Origin: DATLGB01 sp038232275 | Lineage (GTDB): Bacteria; Actinomycetota; Thermoleophilia; Solirubrobacterales; Solirubrobacteraceae | Direction of reading: 5' to 3' | Assembly: GCA_038232275.1 (NCBI GenBank) | Contig: JBBSIC010000059.1 | Coordinates: 1 to 14,477 of the forward strand | Length of the DNA stretch: 14,477 bases | Shown: piece after piece, positions 1 through 7,778 of the stretch | How positions within the stretch are numbered: the stretch's first letter is position 1 | Layout: each line of letters starts with the position of its first letter | Notes under the pieces: generated by a model | What the model was told of the DNA's origin: nothing | The model's input: only the letters and a program-made list of their open reading frames with translations | The model's database searches: none | Program-made: the position numbers and the translations under genes

Positions 1-632
1 CGGCCTACATCCCGACGAACGTCATCTCGATCACCGACGGCCAGATCTTCCTCGAGCCGAAGCTCTTCTTTTCGGGCGTGCGCCCGGCCATCAACGTGGG
101 CATCTCGGTGTCGCGCGTGGGCGGCAACGCGCAGATCGCCCCGATGAGAAAGGTCGCCGGCCGCCTGAAGCTCGAGCTCTCCCAGTACCGCGACCTCGAG
201 GCGTTCGCGCAGTTCGGCTCAGACCTCGACCCCGACACCCAGCGCACGCTGGCGCGGGGCGAGCGCCTCGTGCAGACGCTCAACCAGAACGAGGGCTCGC
301 CGATGGCCGTCGAGGAGCAGGTCGCCGCGATCTACGCCGCCACCCAGGGTCACCTGGACCGCATCGACGCCGGCCGCGTCGAGGAGTTCCAGGAGAACCT
401 CGTCGACCGCGTGCGCTCCAGCGGCGAGGAGACCCTCAAGAAGATCGCCGACGGCGAGTGGGGCGACGACGTCCAGAAGGAGCTCGACAAGATCATCAAG
501 CAGTTCGCCGAGGACTTCGGCTACGACCTCGACGAGGAGGGCGAGCCGATGGGCGAGGGCGACGAGGACGCCGCGACCTCCCGCGGGCGCGAGAAGTCCG
601 GCGACTCCGGCGAGGAGGAGGAGGCGGCCTAG
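1..632 (+). CDS. atpA: F1Fo ATP synthase subunit alpha, C-terminal part
   Basis: The 5' end lies outside the window; the visible frame (codons from base 3) gives the last 209 residues. The alpha subunit forms the alpha3beta3 catalytic head on the cytoplasmic side of the membrane. The visible part begins AYIPTNVISITDGQIFLE and contains SVSRVGG, whose arginine (codon 114-116) is the arginine finger that reaches into the beta catalytic site. The helical C-terminal domain follows (QYRDLEAFAQFGSDLD, then a MAVEEQ segment). After the usual family end the protein runs on for about 30 residues of very acidic, low-complexity sequence ending SGDSGEEEEAA, which is longer than typical bacterial alpha subunits. 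atpG starts 12 bases after the stop, so the two are surely cotranscribed. Identification is certain from the motifs; the function of the acidic tail is unknown. Confidence 0.97.
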   Translation, partial: AYIPTNVISITDGQIFLEPKLFFSGVRPAINVGISVSRVGGNAQIAPMRKVAGRLKLELSQYRDLEAFAQFGSDLDPDTQRTLARGERLVQTLNQNEGSPMAVEEQVAAIYAATQGHLDRIDAGRVEEFQENLVDRVRSSGEETLKKIADGEWGDDVQKELDKIIKQFAEDFGYDLDEEGEPMGEGDEDAATSRGREKSGDSGEEEEAA

Positions 633-644
633 CGCCGCCCGCCC

Positions 645-1550
645 ATGCCCCAGAAGGAGGTCAAGCAGCGGATCGGCTCCGTCAAGAACGTCCAGAAGAT
701 CACGCGGGCGATGGAGATGGTCGCCGCCGCCCGCCTGCGCCGCGCCGAGCAGCGCATCGCCGACCTGCGGCCGTACGCGTCCGCGATCCGGCGCATGACC
801 AAGCAGGCCGCGGCGGCCGCGCAGAACGTCCCGAACCTCCCGATCCTGCAGGACCGGGAGAGCCCGAAGGCCGTCGGCATCATCGTGATGAGCGGTGATC
901 GCGGCCTGGCCGGCGCGTTCAACTCGCAGGTCATCCGCGCCGCCATGCGGTCGACCGCCGAGCACGAGAAGCACGGTCGCAAGGTCGTCTTCTACGTCTC
1001 CGGGCGCCGCGGCGCGTCCTCGCTGAACTTCCGCGGCCACGACCCCCGGGAGGCCTACACCGGCCACACCGATCGGCCCTCCTACGCCAATGCGCGGGAG
1101 ATCGCCGACGACGTGATCGCGGCCTACGTCGACGAGGAGCTCGACCGCGTCGAGGTCTTCTACAACGCCTTCGAGTCCGCCCTGACCCAGGTCATCACCT
1201 CCGAGGTGCTGCTGCCCATGCAGCAGGCGACGGTCTCCGAGGCCGAGGAGATGCAGGAGGACCTCGAGGGCGGCGACGAGTCCGGCCACAGCGCCCTGAC
1301 GGAATACGAGCCCGACCCCGGCGAGATCCTCGAGCGCCTGGTTCCCGACTACGTGGAGATCTCGATCTTCCGCGCGCTGCTGGAGTCCACGGCCTCCGAG
1401 CACGGCGCGCGGATGACCGCGATGCGCAGCGCCTCCGAGAACGCGTCGGACCTCATCGACGACCTGACCTTGCAGCTGAACCGCGAGCGCCAGGCCGACA
1501 TCACCCAGGAAATCATGGAAGTCGTCGCGGGCGCGGAGTCGCTCACCTAA
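645..1550 (+). CDS. atpG: F1Fo ATP synthase subunit gamma
   Basis: This is the central stalk subunit that rotates inside the alpha3beta3 ring and couples proton flow to ATP synthesis. The 301-residue product has the expected N-terminal helix (KQRIGSVKNVQKITRAMEMV, residues 7-26), the SGDRGLAGAFN motif (residues 83-93) and the C-terminal helix with SEHGARMTAMRSASENA followed by LTLQLNRERQADITQEI, which pairs with the N-terminal helix to form the coiled-coil shaft. Roughly residues 195-225 hold an acidic insert (EAEEMQEDLEGGDESG) that standard gamma subunits of about 285 residues lack. No good Shine-Dalgarno lies close to this ATG; the GGAGGAGG run encoding the AtpA tail is about 20 bases or more upstream, so translation may be coupled to atpA. 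The ATG gives the normal family N-terminus. Confidence 0.97.
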   Translation: MPQKEVKQRIGSVKNVQKITRAMEMVAAARLRRAEQRIADLRPYASAIRRMTKQAAAAAQNVPNLPILQDRESPKAVGIIVMSGDRGLAGAFNSQVIRAAMRSTAEHEKHGRKVVFYVSGRRGASSLNFRGHDPREAYTGHTDRPSYANAREIADDVIAAYVDEELDRVEVFYNAFESALTQVITSEVLLPMQQATVSEAEEMQEDLEGGDESGHSALTEYEPDPGEILERLVPDYVEISIFRALLESTASEHGARMTAMRSASENASDLIDDLTLQLNRERQADITQEIMEVVAGAESLT

Positions 1551-1554
1551 GGAG
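1549..1554 (+). promoter_or_regulatory. Ribosome binding site of atpD
   Basis: AAGGAG overlaps the TAA stop of atpG (1548-1550) and lies six bases before the TTG at 1561. It decides the atpD start: there is no in-frame ATG before the conserved N-terminal beta-barrel domain, so the TTG is the best supported initiator. Confidence 0.8.
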
Positions 1555-1560
1555 ATCCAA

Positions 1561-3092
<1,532 letters not shown>

Positions 3093-3093
<1 letters not shown>

Positions 3094-3515
3094 TGCCCGA
3101 CCACAGCAAGTTTCCGGCCGAGGTTCTCACGCCCGAGGGCGAGGTCTTCAACGACGAGGTCGTGCAGATCTCGACGCGGACGGCCATCGGCTCGATCGGC
3201 ATCCTGGCCAAGCACCAGCCCATGCTGGCGATGCTTGATCCGACGGAGCTGCGCCTGTACGGAAGCGAGAACGACTACGTCACCCTCGCCCAGGGCGAGG
3301 GCTACCTCCAGGTCCAGAGCGACTCGCGCGTGCTGATCCTGGTCGACGAGGCGGGCAAGCCGGAGGACCTCGACGCCGCGGAGTGGGAGGAGAAGCTCAA
3401 GCGCGCCGAGCAGGAGCTCTCCGACGCCGAGGAGGGCTCGCACCAGGAGCACGTCGCCAAGCGCGACAGGCGCCGCGCCGAGGCGTTTGTGAAGATTCTC
3501 AAGGGCGGCTCGTAG
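3093..3515 (+). CDS. atpC: F1Fo ATP synthase subunit epsilon
   Basis: The epsilon subunit binds gamma and the c-ring and, through its C-terminal helices, can inhibit ATP hydrolysis. The 140-residue product starts at a GTG that shares its first base with the atpD TAG stop, a typical translational-coupling overlap. The N-terminal beta-sandwich is clear (FPAEVLTPEGEVFNDEVVQIS, then GSIGILAKHQPMLAMLDP and the QGEGYLQVQSDSRVLILVDEA strand, residues about 1-88). The remainder, about residues 90-137, is a charged helical region consistent with the two-helix regulatory domain. Position as the last atp gene and length fit the family well. A second gene begins only 12 bases downstream, so the transcript may not end here; no terminator-like hairpin is seen between them. 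Confidence 0.96.
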
Positions 3516-3527
3516 GGGCCTCGGACC

Positions 3528-4814
3528 ATGGTCCGGCGCACCGCACTCGGCGCGCTGCTGATCGTGCTCGGCACCGGCGGACGGGCTAGTGAGGGTGGAT
3601 CCGCCCGCTCGGACACGATCATCCTCGCGCGGCTGGACGCGCACGGCAGCGCGATCACGCTGACGTCGATCCCGCGTGACCTGAAGGTGTCGATTCCGGG
3701 ACGCGCGCTACCGGACAAGATCAACGCCGCGTACGCCGCCGGGGGCGCGCGGCTCGCGGTCAAGACGGTCCGGCGGCTGCTCTCGCGGCCCGGCCGGCCG
3801 TTCGACATCAACCACGTCGTCCAGGTCGACTTCGCGGGCTTCCGCCGGCTCGTCGACTACCTCGGCTGCGCGTACGTGGACATCGATCACCGCTACTTCA
3901 ACGACACGGGCGGGCCGGGCGGCTACGCGACGATCGACATCCAGCCCGGCTACCAGCGGCTCTGCGGCCAGGACGCCCTCGACTACGTGCGCTTCCGCCA
4001 CACCGACAGCGACCTGATCCGCGGCGCGCGCCAGCAGGACTTCATCCGTCAGCTGCTGCGCCAACCGGGCGTGCGCGACCGGCTCAGCTTCGCCAAGCGC
4101 AACGCGCTGGCCGAGCTGGCCGGCCGCTACGCGCGGACCGACGCGGCGCTGAAGGACACGAAGCAGCTGCTGTCGCTGCTCAAGCTCAGCCTGGCGGTGG
4201 CGGACAAACCTGTTCGCCAGGTGCCGTTCGGCGCCGGGGAGTTGCGCGATGAAGGGGCCTATCTGGTCACCGCCCCGAGCGCGATCGGGCACACGGTCGA
4301 CGAGTTCCTGCGTCCGCCGGCCGCCTCCGCGCGCGGACACGGTGGGCGAGCCTCCCGGTCGCACGGCCGAGGGCGAGCGGCGTCCGCTGGGCTCGTCGAC
4401 GTGGCCGCGGCCGGCGAGACCCAGGCGATCAGCGTCGCGCGCCGCCTGCGCCTGCCCTTCTACTTCCCGCGCCGGGGCGTTCCCAGCGCCCGCTACGACG
4501 CGGCGCAGCCGCGCGTCTATCGCGTCGCCGGCCACGAGGCGTACCGTCTCGTGGTCCACCTCGGGGTTCGCGCGGGGGAGTACTACGGCATCGAGGGGAC
4601 GAGCTGGCGCACGCCGCCGCTGCTCGACGGCCCGCACCGGACCGTCCGTTCCGGCGGCCGGAAGCTGCTCGTCTACGCCGACGGCGACCGGACCAGACTC
4701 GTCGCCTGGCGGACGCGCGAAGGCGTGTACTGGGTCCACAACACGCTCACCCGGTCGGTCAGCCAGACGCGGCTGACCGCCATTGCGCGCTCGCTCACCC
4801 GGCTCGGGCGCTAG
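3528..4814 (+). CDS. LCP-family protein, N-terminally truncated paralog without membrane anchor
   Basis: LCP (LytR-CpsA-Psr) proteins transfer lipid-linked glycopolymers onto peptidoglycan outside the membrane. This 428-residue product keeps RSDTI (27-31), SIPRDL (47-52), VDYLGC, DYVRFRHTD (152-160) and RGARQQDFIRQLLRQPGV, which are the conserved charged residues of the pyrophosphate-lipid site. It also keeps the same C-terminal domain as the full-length paralog at 6247. It lacks about 65-70 N-terminal residues (cytoplasmic tail, transmembrane helix, linker), and the usual GTD just before RSDT reads GTG here (residues 15-17). The new N-terminus, MVRRTALGALLIVLGTGGRA, could pass for a short signal peptide, but the same residues also align with the first core strand of the LCP domain. 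AGGGG at 3514-3518 lies nine bases before the ATG. The frame is intact although codon use looks slightly more relaxed than in the paralog. It may be functional, soluble or secreted, or an early pseudogene. Confidence 0.88.
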   Translation: MVRRTALGALLIVLGTGGRASEGGSARSDTIILARLDAHGSAITLTSIPRDLKVSIPGRALPDKINAAYAAGGARLAVKTVRRLLSRPGRPFDINHVVQVDFAGFRRLVDYLGCAYVDIDHRYFNDTGGPGGYATIDIQPGYQRLCGQDALDYVRFRHTDSDLIRGARQQDFIRQLLRQPGVRDRLSFAKRNALAELAGRYARTDAALKDTKQLLSLLKLSLAVADKPVRQVPFGAGELRDEGAYLVTAPSAIGHTVDEFLRPPAASARGHGGRASRSHGRGRAASAGLVDVAAAGETQAISVARRLRLPFYFPRRGVPSARYDAAQPRVYRVAGHEAYRLVVHLGVRAGEYYGIEGTSWRTPPLLDGPHRTVRSGGRKLLVYADGDRTRLVAWRTREGVYWVHNTLTRSVSQTRLTAIARSLTRLGR

Positions 4815-4925
4815 CGCCGGGCCGGCGTCGCGTCCGTTCGCCGTCGCCCAGCGCCACGCTCCCGACAGGGCGTGGAACGTTCGCGGGGCGCCTTTCCTCG
4901 CCGCGCGGCGTGCTGCAAGCGACGA

Positions 4926-4961
4926 CGCGCTCAATGGGGGTCATGACCCCACTTAAGCGCG
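4926..4961. repeat. 36-bp near-perfect inverted repeat with core GGGGTCATGACCCC
   Basis: The two 18-base arms (4926-4943 and 4944-4961) match at 15 of 18 positions, with no spacer. The central 14 bases (4937-4950) are a perfect palindrome, and the outer CGCGCT/AGCGCG arms also match. The lack of a loop and of a T-tract argues against an intrinsic terminator. It could be an operator for a dimeric regulator of the downstream peptidase gene, or a dispersed REP-type element. The order AAT-GGGG-TCA-GACCCC is one I recall from repetitive palindromes in other bacteria, and this resembles it, but copy number cannot be judged from one window. Confidence 0.7.
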
Positions 4962-5105
4962 TGGACGCCGAATCTCGTTCCACCGCCGACGCCGTCTTGG
5001 CCATCCGCGCGGGCGGCGGCGGCGTCGCTGCAGACCGACCGCGCCAGCGGCCGCGCCGCTGCCGGGGTGGTGCCCCCTGCGTGCCGAGCCGACCTGTCCC
5101 GGCGC

Positions 5106-5111
5106 TAGCCT
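5106..5111 (+). promoter_or_regulatory. Putative -10 element of the M20 peptidase gene
   Basis: TAGCCT fits the actinobacterial -10 pattern TANNNT and lies 11 bases before the ATG at 5123, which would give a transcript leader of about five bases. No Shine-Dalgarno precedes this ATG. The same hexamer at the same spacing precedes ugd. No clear -35 box is seen. Confidence 0.4.
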
Positions 5112-5122
5112 TCCCCGTTCGC

Positions 5123-6250
5123 ATGCACGAGCGGGGACTGGCCGAGCGCCTCATCACCTACAACACCGCGACGCCCGACGGAATCCGCGCGGCGGCGGGG
5201 TTCGTCAAGGGCTGGCTGGACTCGGTGGAGCTCGACGTGCGGTCCGAGGAGTTCAACGGCCTGCCGGTTCTGCTCGCCGACGTCGGCGACCCGAGCCCGA
5301 CCGCGCCGACCGTGATCATCCACGGCCACATCGACGTCGTGCCCGGCTTCGAGGAGCAGTTCCTCCCGCGCGTCGAGGGCGAGCGGCTGATCGGCCGCGG
5401 CGCCTACGACATGAAGGGCGGGCTCGCGGCCATCATGTGCGCGCTGCGCGACCTCAAGGGCCTGCGCGGGGCGCGCGTGCGCTTCGTGTGCGTGCCCGAC
5501 GAGGAGTCCGAGGACTTCGACCGCCACGCCACCGACGACCTCGTCTCCCGCGGCCTGACGGCGTCCTTCGCGATCACCGGGGAGCCGACCGACCTGCACG
5601 TCGGCGTGCAGGCCAAGGGCGTGCTGATGGTCCGCCTGGTCGTGCGCGGCCGCGCGGCCCACGGCTCCACGCCGTGGCTCGGCGACAACGCGATCTTGAA
5701 GGCGATCGACGTGCTGCGACGAATCGAGTCCATGCCGTTCGCGGCGGAGTCCACGGAGATGTTCGACCGCCCCTCGATCAACCTCGGCCGCCTCTACGCC
5801 GGCGACGCCGTCAACAAGGTCCCCGACGAGGCCGTGATGGCCGTCGACATCCGCTATCTCCCGGGCCAGGAGCCCGGCGCCATCCTCGAGCAGATCCGGG
5901 CCATCCCGGCTGTCGAGGTCGTCAAGACCTTCATCCGCCCGCCCGCCCACGTGTCCAGCTCGAACCCGTACGTGACCGCCCTGTGCGACGCCGTGCGCCG
6001 CGCCGGCCAGAGCGGGGCGGTGAGCGTGGGGCGCGACGGGGCCTCGGACGCGGTCTCCTTCCTGCAGGCGGGCGTGCCCGCCGTGGAGTTCGGCCCCGTC
6101 GGCGCCGGCCACCACGGGCCGGAGGAGTGGGTCTCGATCCCCTCCCTCGCCCGCTACCGCCAGGCGCTCGTGGACTTCATGCAGGCCGTCCCGGATCTGC
6201 TCGCCGACCGCGATCTGAGCCTGCGCGCCATGGAAGGCGGCCTGGCGTGA
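5123..6250 (+). CDS. M20-family zinc metallopeptidase / deacylase (ArgE/DapE type)
   Basis: The product is 375 residues, normal for M20 enzymes, which hydrolyse N-acyl-amino acids or small peptides in the cytoplasm using two zinc ions. Metal and catalytic residues are all visible: HGHID (67-71), GAYDMKGG with bridging D96, DEES with catalytic E127 and metal E128, GEP with E154, and HHGPEEW with H330 or H331. The segment GRAAHGSTPWLGDNAI, about residues 177-192, belongs to the lid/dimerisation domain. ATG 5123 is preferred over an upstream start at 4910, because the 71 residues this would add are low-complexity and the family normally begins near ERLITYNT. The substrate cannot be assigned: succinyl-diaminopimelate desuccinylase, acetylornithine deacetylase and carboxypeptidase-like roles all remain possible. 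Its stop overlaps the next gene's start by four bases (GTGA), so it is cotranscribed with the full-length LCP gene. Confidence 0.9.
   Translation: MHERGLAERLITYNTATPDGIRAAAGFVKGWLDSVELDVRSEEFNGLPVLLADVGDPSPTAPTVIIHGHIDVVPGFEEQFLPRVEGERLIGRGAYDMKGGLAAIMCALRDLKGLRGARVRFVCVPDEESEDFDRHATDDLVSRGLTASFAITGEPTDLHVGVQAKGVLMVRLVVRGRAAHGSTPWLGDNAILKAIDVLRRIESMPFAAESTEMFDRPSINLGRLYAGDAVNKVPDEAVMAVDIRYLPGQEPGAILEQIRAIPAVEVVKTFIRPPAHVSSSNPYVTALCDAVRRAGQSGAVSVGRDGASDAVSFLQAGVPAVEFGPVGAGHHGPEEWVSIPSLARYRQALVDFMQAVPDLLADRDLSLRAMEGGLA
6232..6237 (+). promoter_or_regulatory. Ribosome binding site of the full-length LCP gene
   Basis: GGAAGG lies nine bases before the GTG at 6247. It supports that overlapping GTG over the in-frame ATG at 6289, which would remove the short acidic cytoplasmic tail but leave the transmembrane helix. 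Confidence 0.55.
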
Positions 6251-7764
6251 TCGAGGACGACGAGGCGCCCCCGAGCCCCGGGCGCTCGATGTCCGTGCGC
6301 GCCGCGATCGCCGCGGTCGTGATCGTGCTGTTGACCGGCGGCGCCGTCTCCGCCGCGGGCCTGCTTCAGCTCGACGACGTGCAGACCGCGTTCAACCAGG
6401 CGGGCGGCCAGAACTCGCTCGAGATCCCCGAGGTCACCCCGGCCGAGGCCGGCAAGCCGCAGACCCTGATGGTCCTCGGCACGGACGCGCGCCTCGGCGC
6501 CGACGCGACCCCGGGCTTCCGGCCCCGCTCGGACACGATCATCCTCGCGCGCCTGAACGCGAGCAAGAGCGCCATCACGCTGATGTCGATCCCGCGCGAC
6601 CTCAAGGTCACGATCCCCGGCTACCAGCTGCAGGACAAGATCAACGCCGCCTTCTCCAACGGCGGCTCGAGCCTCGCCCTGCGCACGGTCAAGGACCTGC
6701 TCTCGACGCCGGACCACCCGTTCAAGGTCAACCACGTCATCCAGGTGTCGTTCACGGGCTTCCGCCGCATGGTCGACTACCTCGGCTGCACGTTCGTGGA
6801 CATCGACCACCGCTACTTCAACGACGTCGGCGGCCCCGGCGGCTACGCCACGATCGACATCGAGCCCGGCTACCAGCGCCTGTGCGGCCAGGACGCGCTG
6901 GACTACGTGCGCTTCCGCCACACCGACAACGACCTCGTCCGCGGCGCGCGCCAGCAGGACTTCATCCGTCAACTGCTGCGCCAGCCGGGCGTGCGCAAGC
7001 GCCTCGGCTTCGCCAAGCGCACCACGCTGGCGAAGATCGCCGGGCTCTACACCCGCACGGACAAGGCGCTGAGCTCGAGCAAGGGTCAGATCGTGTCGCT
7101 GCTCAAGCTCGGCCTGGGCGTCGCGAACAAGCCCGTCCAGGAGGTGCCCTTCGGCGTCGGCCGCCTCCGGGACGACGGCGACTACCTCACCGTCTCGCCG
7201 GACGCGATCGCCGAGACGGTCGACCAGTTCATGAACCCCAAGCCGGTGCCCACGACGAAGTCGCCCAAGCCCTCGCCCAAGAGGAAGAAGGCGAGGCCGA
7301 AGTCGGCGTCCGTCCCGTCCGGGCTGACCGACGTGTCGACGCCCGGGGAGGACCAGGCCATCTTCGCCGCCAGGCGGCTGCGCTTCCCCTTCTACTACCC
7401 GACGCTCGGGGCCAGCCAGGGGCGCTACGCGGAGTCCCAGCCGCGCATCTACCGGATCCGCGCCAACGGCCGCTACTACCAGGCCTACCGCATGGCGGTG
7501 AACCTGGGCGGTCCGGGGGAGGCCGGGCCGTACTACGGCATCCAGGGCATGACGTGGAAGACGCCGCCGCTGCTCGACGGCCCGCACGACACGATCGATG
7601 TCGACGGCCGCACGCTCCTGGTCTACTACGACGGCAAGAAGGTCCGCCTGGTGGCGTGGCGGACTGCCAACGGCGTCTACTACGTGCACAACACCCTGGC
7701 CCGCACCGTGAGCAAGACGCGCCTCGTGGCCATCGCTCGCTCGCTCACGCACCTCGGCCACTAG
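6247..7764 (+). CDS. LCP-family (LytR-CpsA-Psr) cell-wall glycopolymer transferase, membrane-anchored
   Basis: The 505-residue protein would attach glycopolymers from undecaprenyl-linked precursors to peptidoglycan at the outer face of the membrane. Order of parts: a short acidic cytoplasmic tail (1-14), one transmembrane helix (about 18-38, AAIAAVVIVLLTGGAVSAAG), a linker, then the LCP domain. The LCP domain has GTDAR (78-82), RSDTI (94-98), SIPRDL with R117, VDYLGC, and DYVRFRHTD with R222 and R224. A Lys/Pro/Ser-rich linker (about 333-357) leads to a C-terminal domain of about 145 residues that is not the usual LytR_C. It contains YYGIQGMTWKTPPLLDGP and ends VRLVAWRTANGVYYVHNTL followed by a short helix. 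Paralogy with the gene at 3528 is strong along the whole shared length. The GTG start overlaps the peptidase stop (GTGA). Confidence 0.93.
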   Translation: MIEDDEAPPSPGRSMSVRAAIAAVVIVLLTGGAVSAAGLLQLDDVQTAFNQAGGQNSLEIPEVTPAEAGKPQTLMVLGTDARLGADATPGFRPRSDTIILARLNASKSAITLMSIPRDLKVTIPGYQLQDKINAAFSNGGSSLALRTVKDLLSTPDHPFKVNHVIQVSFTGFRRMVDYLGCTFVDIDHRYFNDVGGPGGYATIDIEPGYQRLCGQDALDYVRFRHTDNDLVRGARQQDFIRQLLRQPGVRKRLGFAKRTTLAKIAGLYTRTDKALSSSKGQIVSLLKLGLGVANKPVQEVPFGVGRLRDDGDYLTVSPDAIAETVDQFMNPKPVPTTKSPKPSPKRKKARPKSASVPSGLTDVSTPGEDQAIFAARRLRFPFYYPTLGASQGRYAESQPRIYRIRANGRYYQAYRMAVNLGGPGEAGPYYGIQGMTWKTPPLLDGPHDTIDVDGRTLLVYYDGKKVRLVAWRTANGVYYVHNTLARTVSKTRLVAIARSLTHLGH

Positions 7765-7767
7765 CCT
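7762..7767 (+). promoter_or_regulatory. Putative -10 element of ugd
   Basis: TAGCCT, sharing its first three bases with the LCP stop codon, lies 11 bases before the ugd ATG at 7779, exactly as at 5106. ugd has no Shine-Dalgarno. The overlap with a stop codon makes chance more likely here than at the other two sites. Confidence 0.33.
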
Positions 7768-7778
7768 GCCCTGGTTCC

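Larger units (their letters stand above)
4815..5122. other. 308-base intergenic region with a large palindrome
   Basis: No convincing gene is present. The ORFs that cross it are low-complexity Arg/Gly/Ala readings without family signatures. It holds the 36-bp near-perfect palindrome at 4926-4961, a minor GGGG/CCCC hairpin at 5064-5076, and the TAGCCT hexamer (5106-5111) just before the peptidase start. The stop of the upstream LCP gene sits inside a perfect 12-bp palindrome, GGCGCTAGCGCC (4807-4818). It has no following T-run, so a classical intrinsic terminator is not supported. Confidence 0.6.

Noticed and set aside
4807..4818. Perfect palindrome GGCGCTAGCGCC over the stop of the truncated LCP gene as a terminator
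   Set aside because: With a four-base loop only four stem pairs remain and no T-tract follows; such palindromes are easy to get in this base composition.
5064..5076. GGGG-TGGTG-CCCC hairpin in the intergenic gap
   Set aside because: A four-base-pair stem in G/C-rich DNA is not significant, and no regulatory context supports it.
4910..5122. Upstream start for the M20 peptidase adding 71 residues
   Set aside because: The extra residues are Arg/Gly/Ala-rich and unlike the family, the segment contains the large palindrome, and the ATG at 5123 gives the normal N-terminus.
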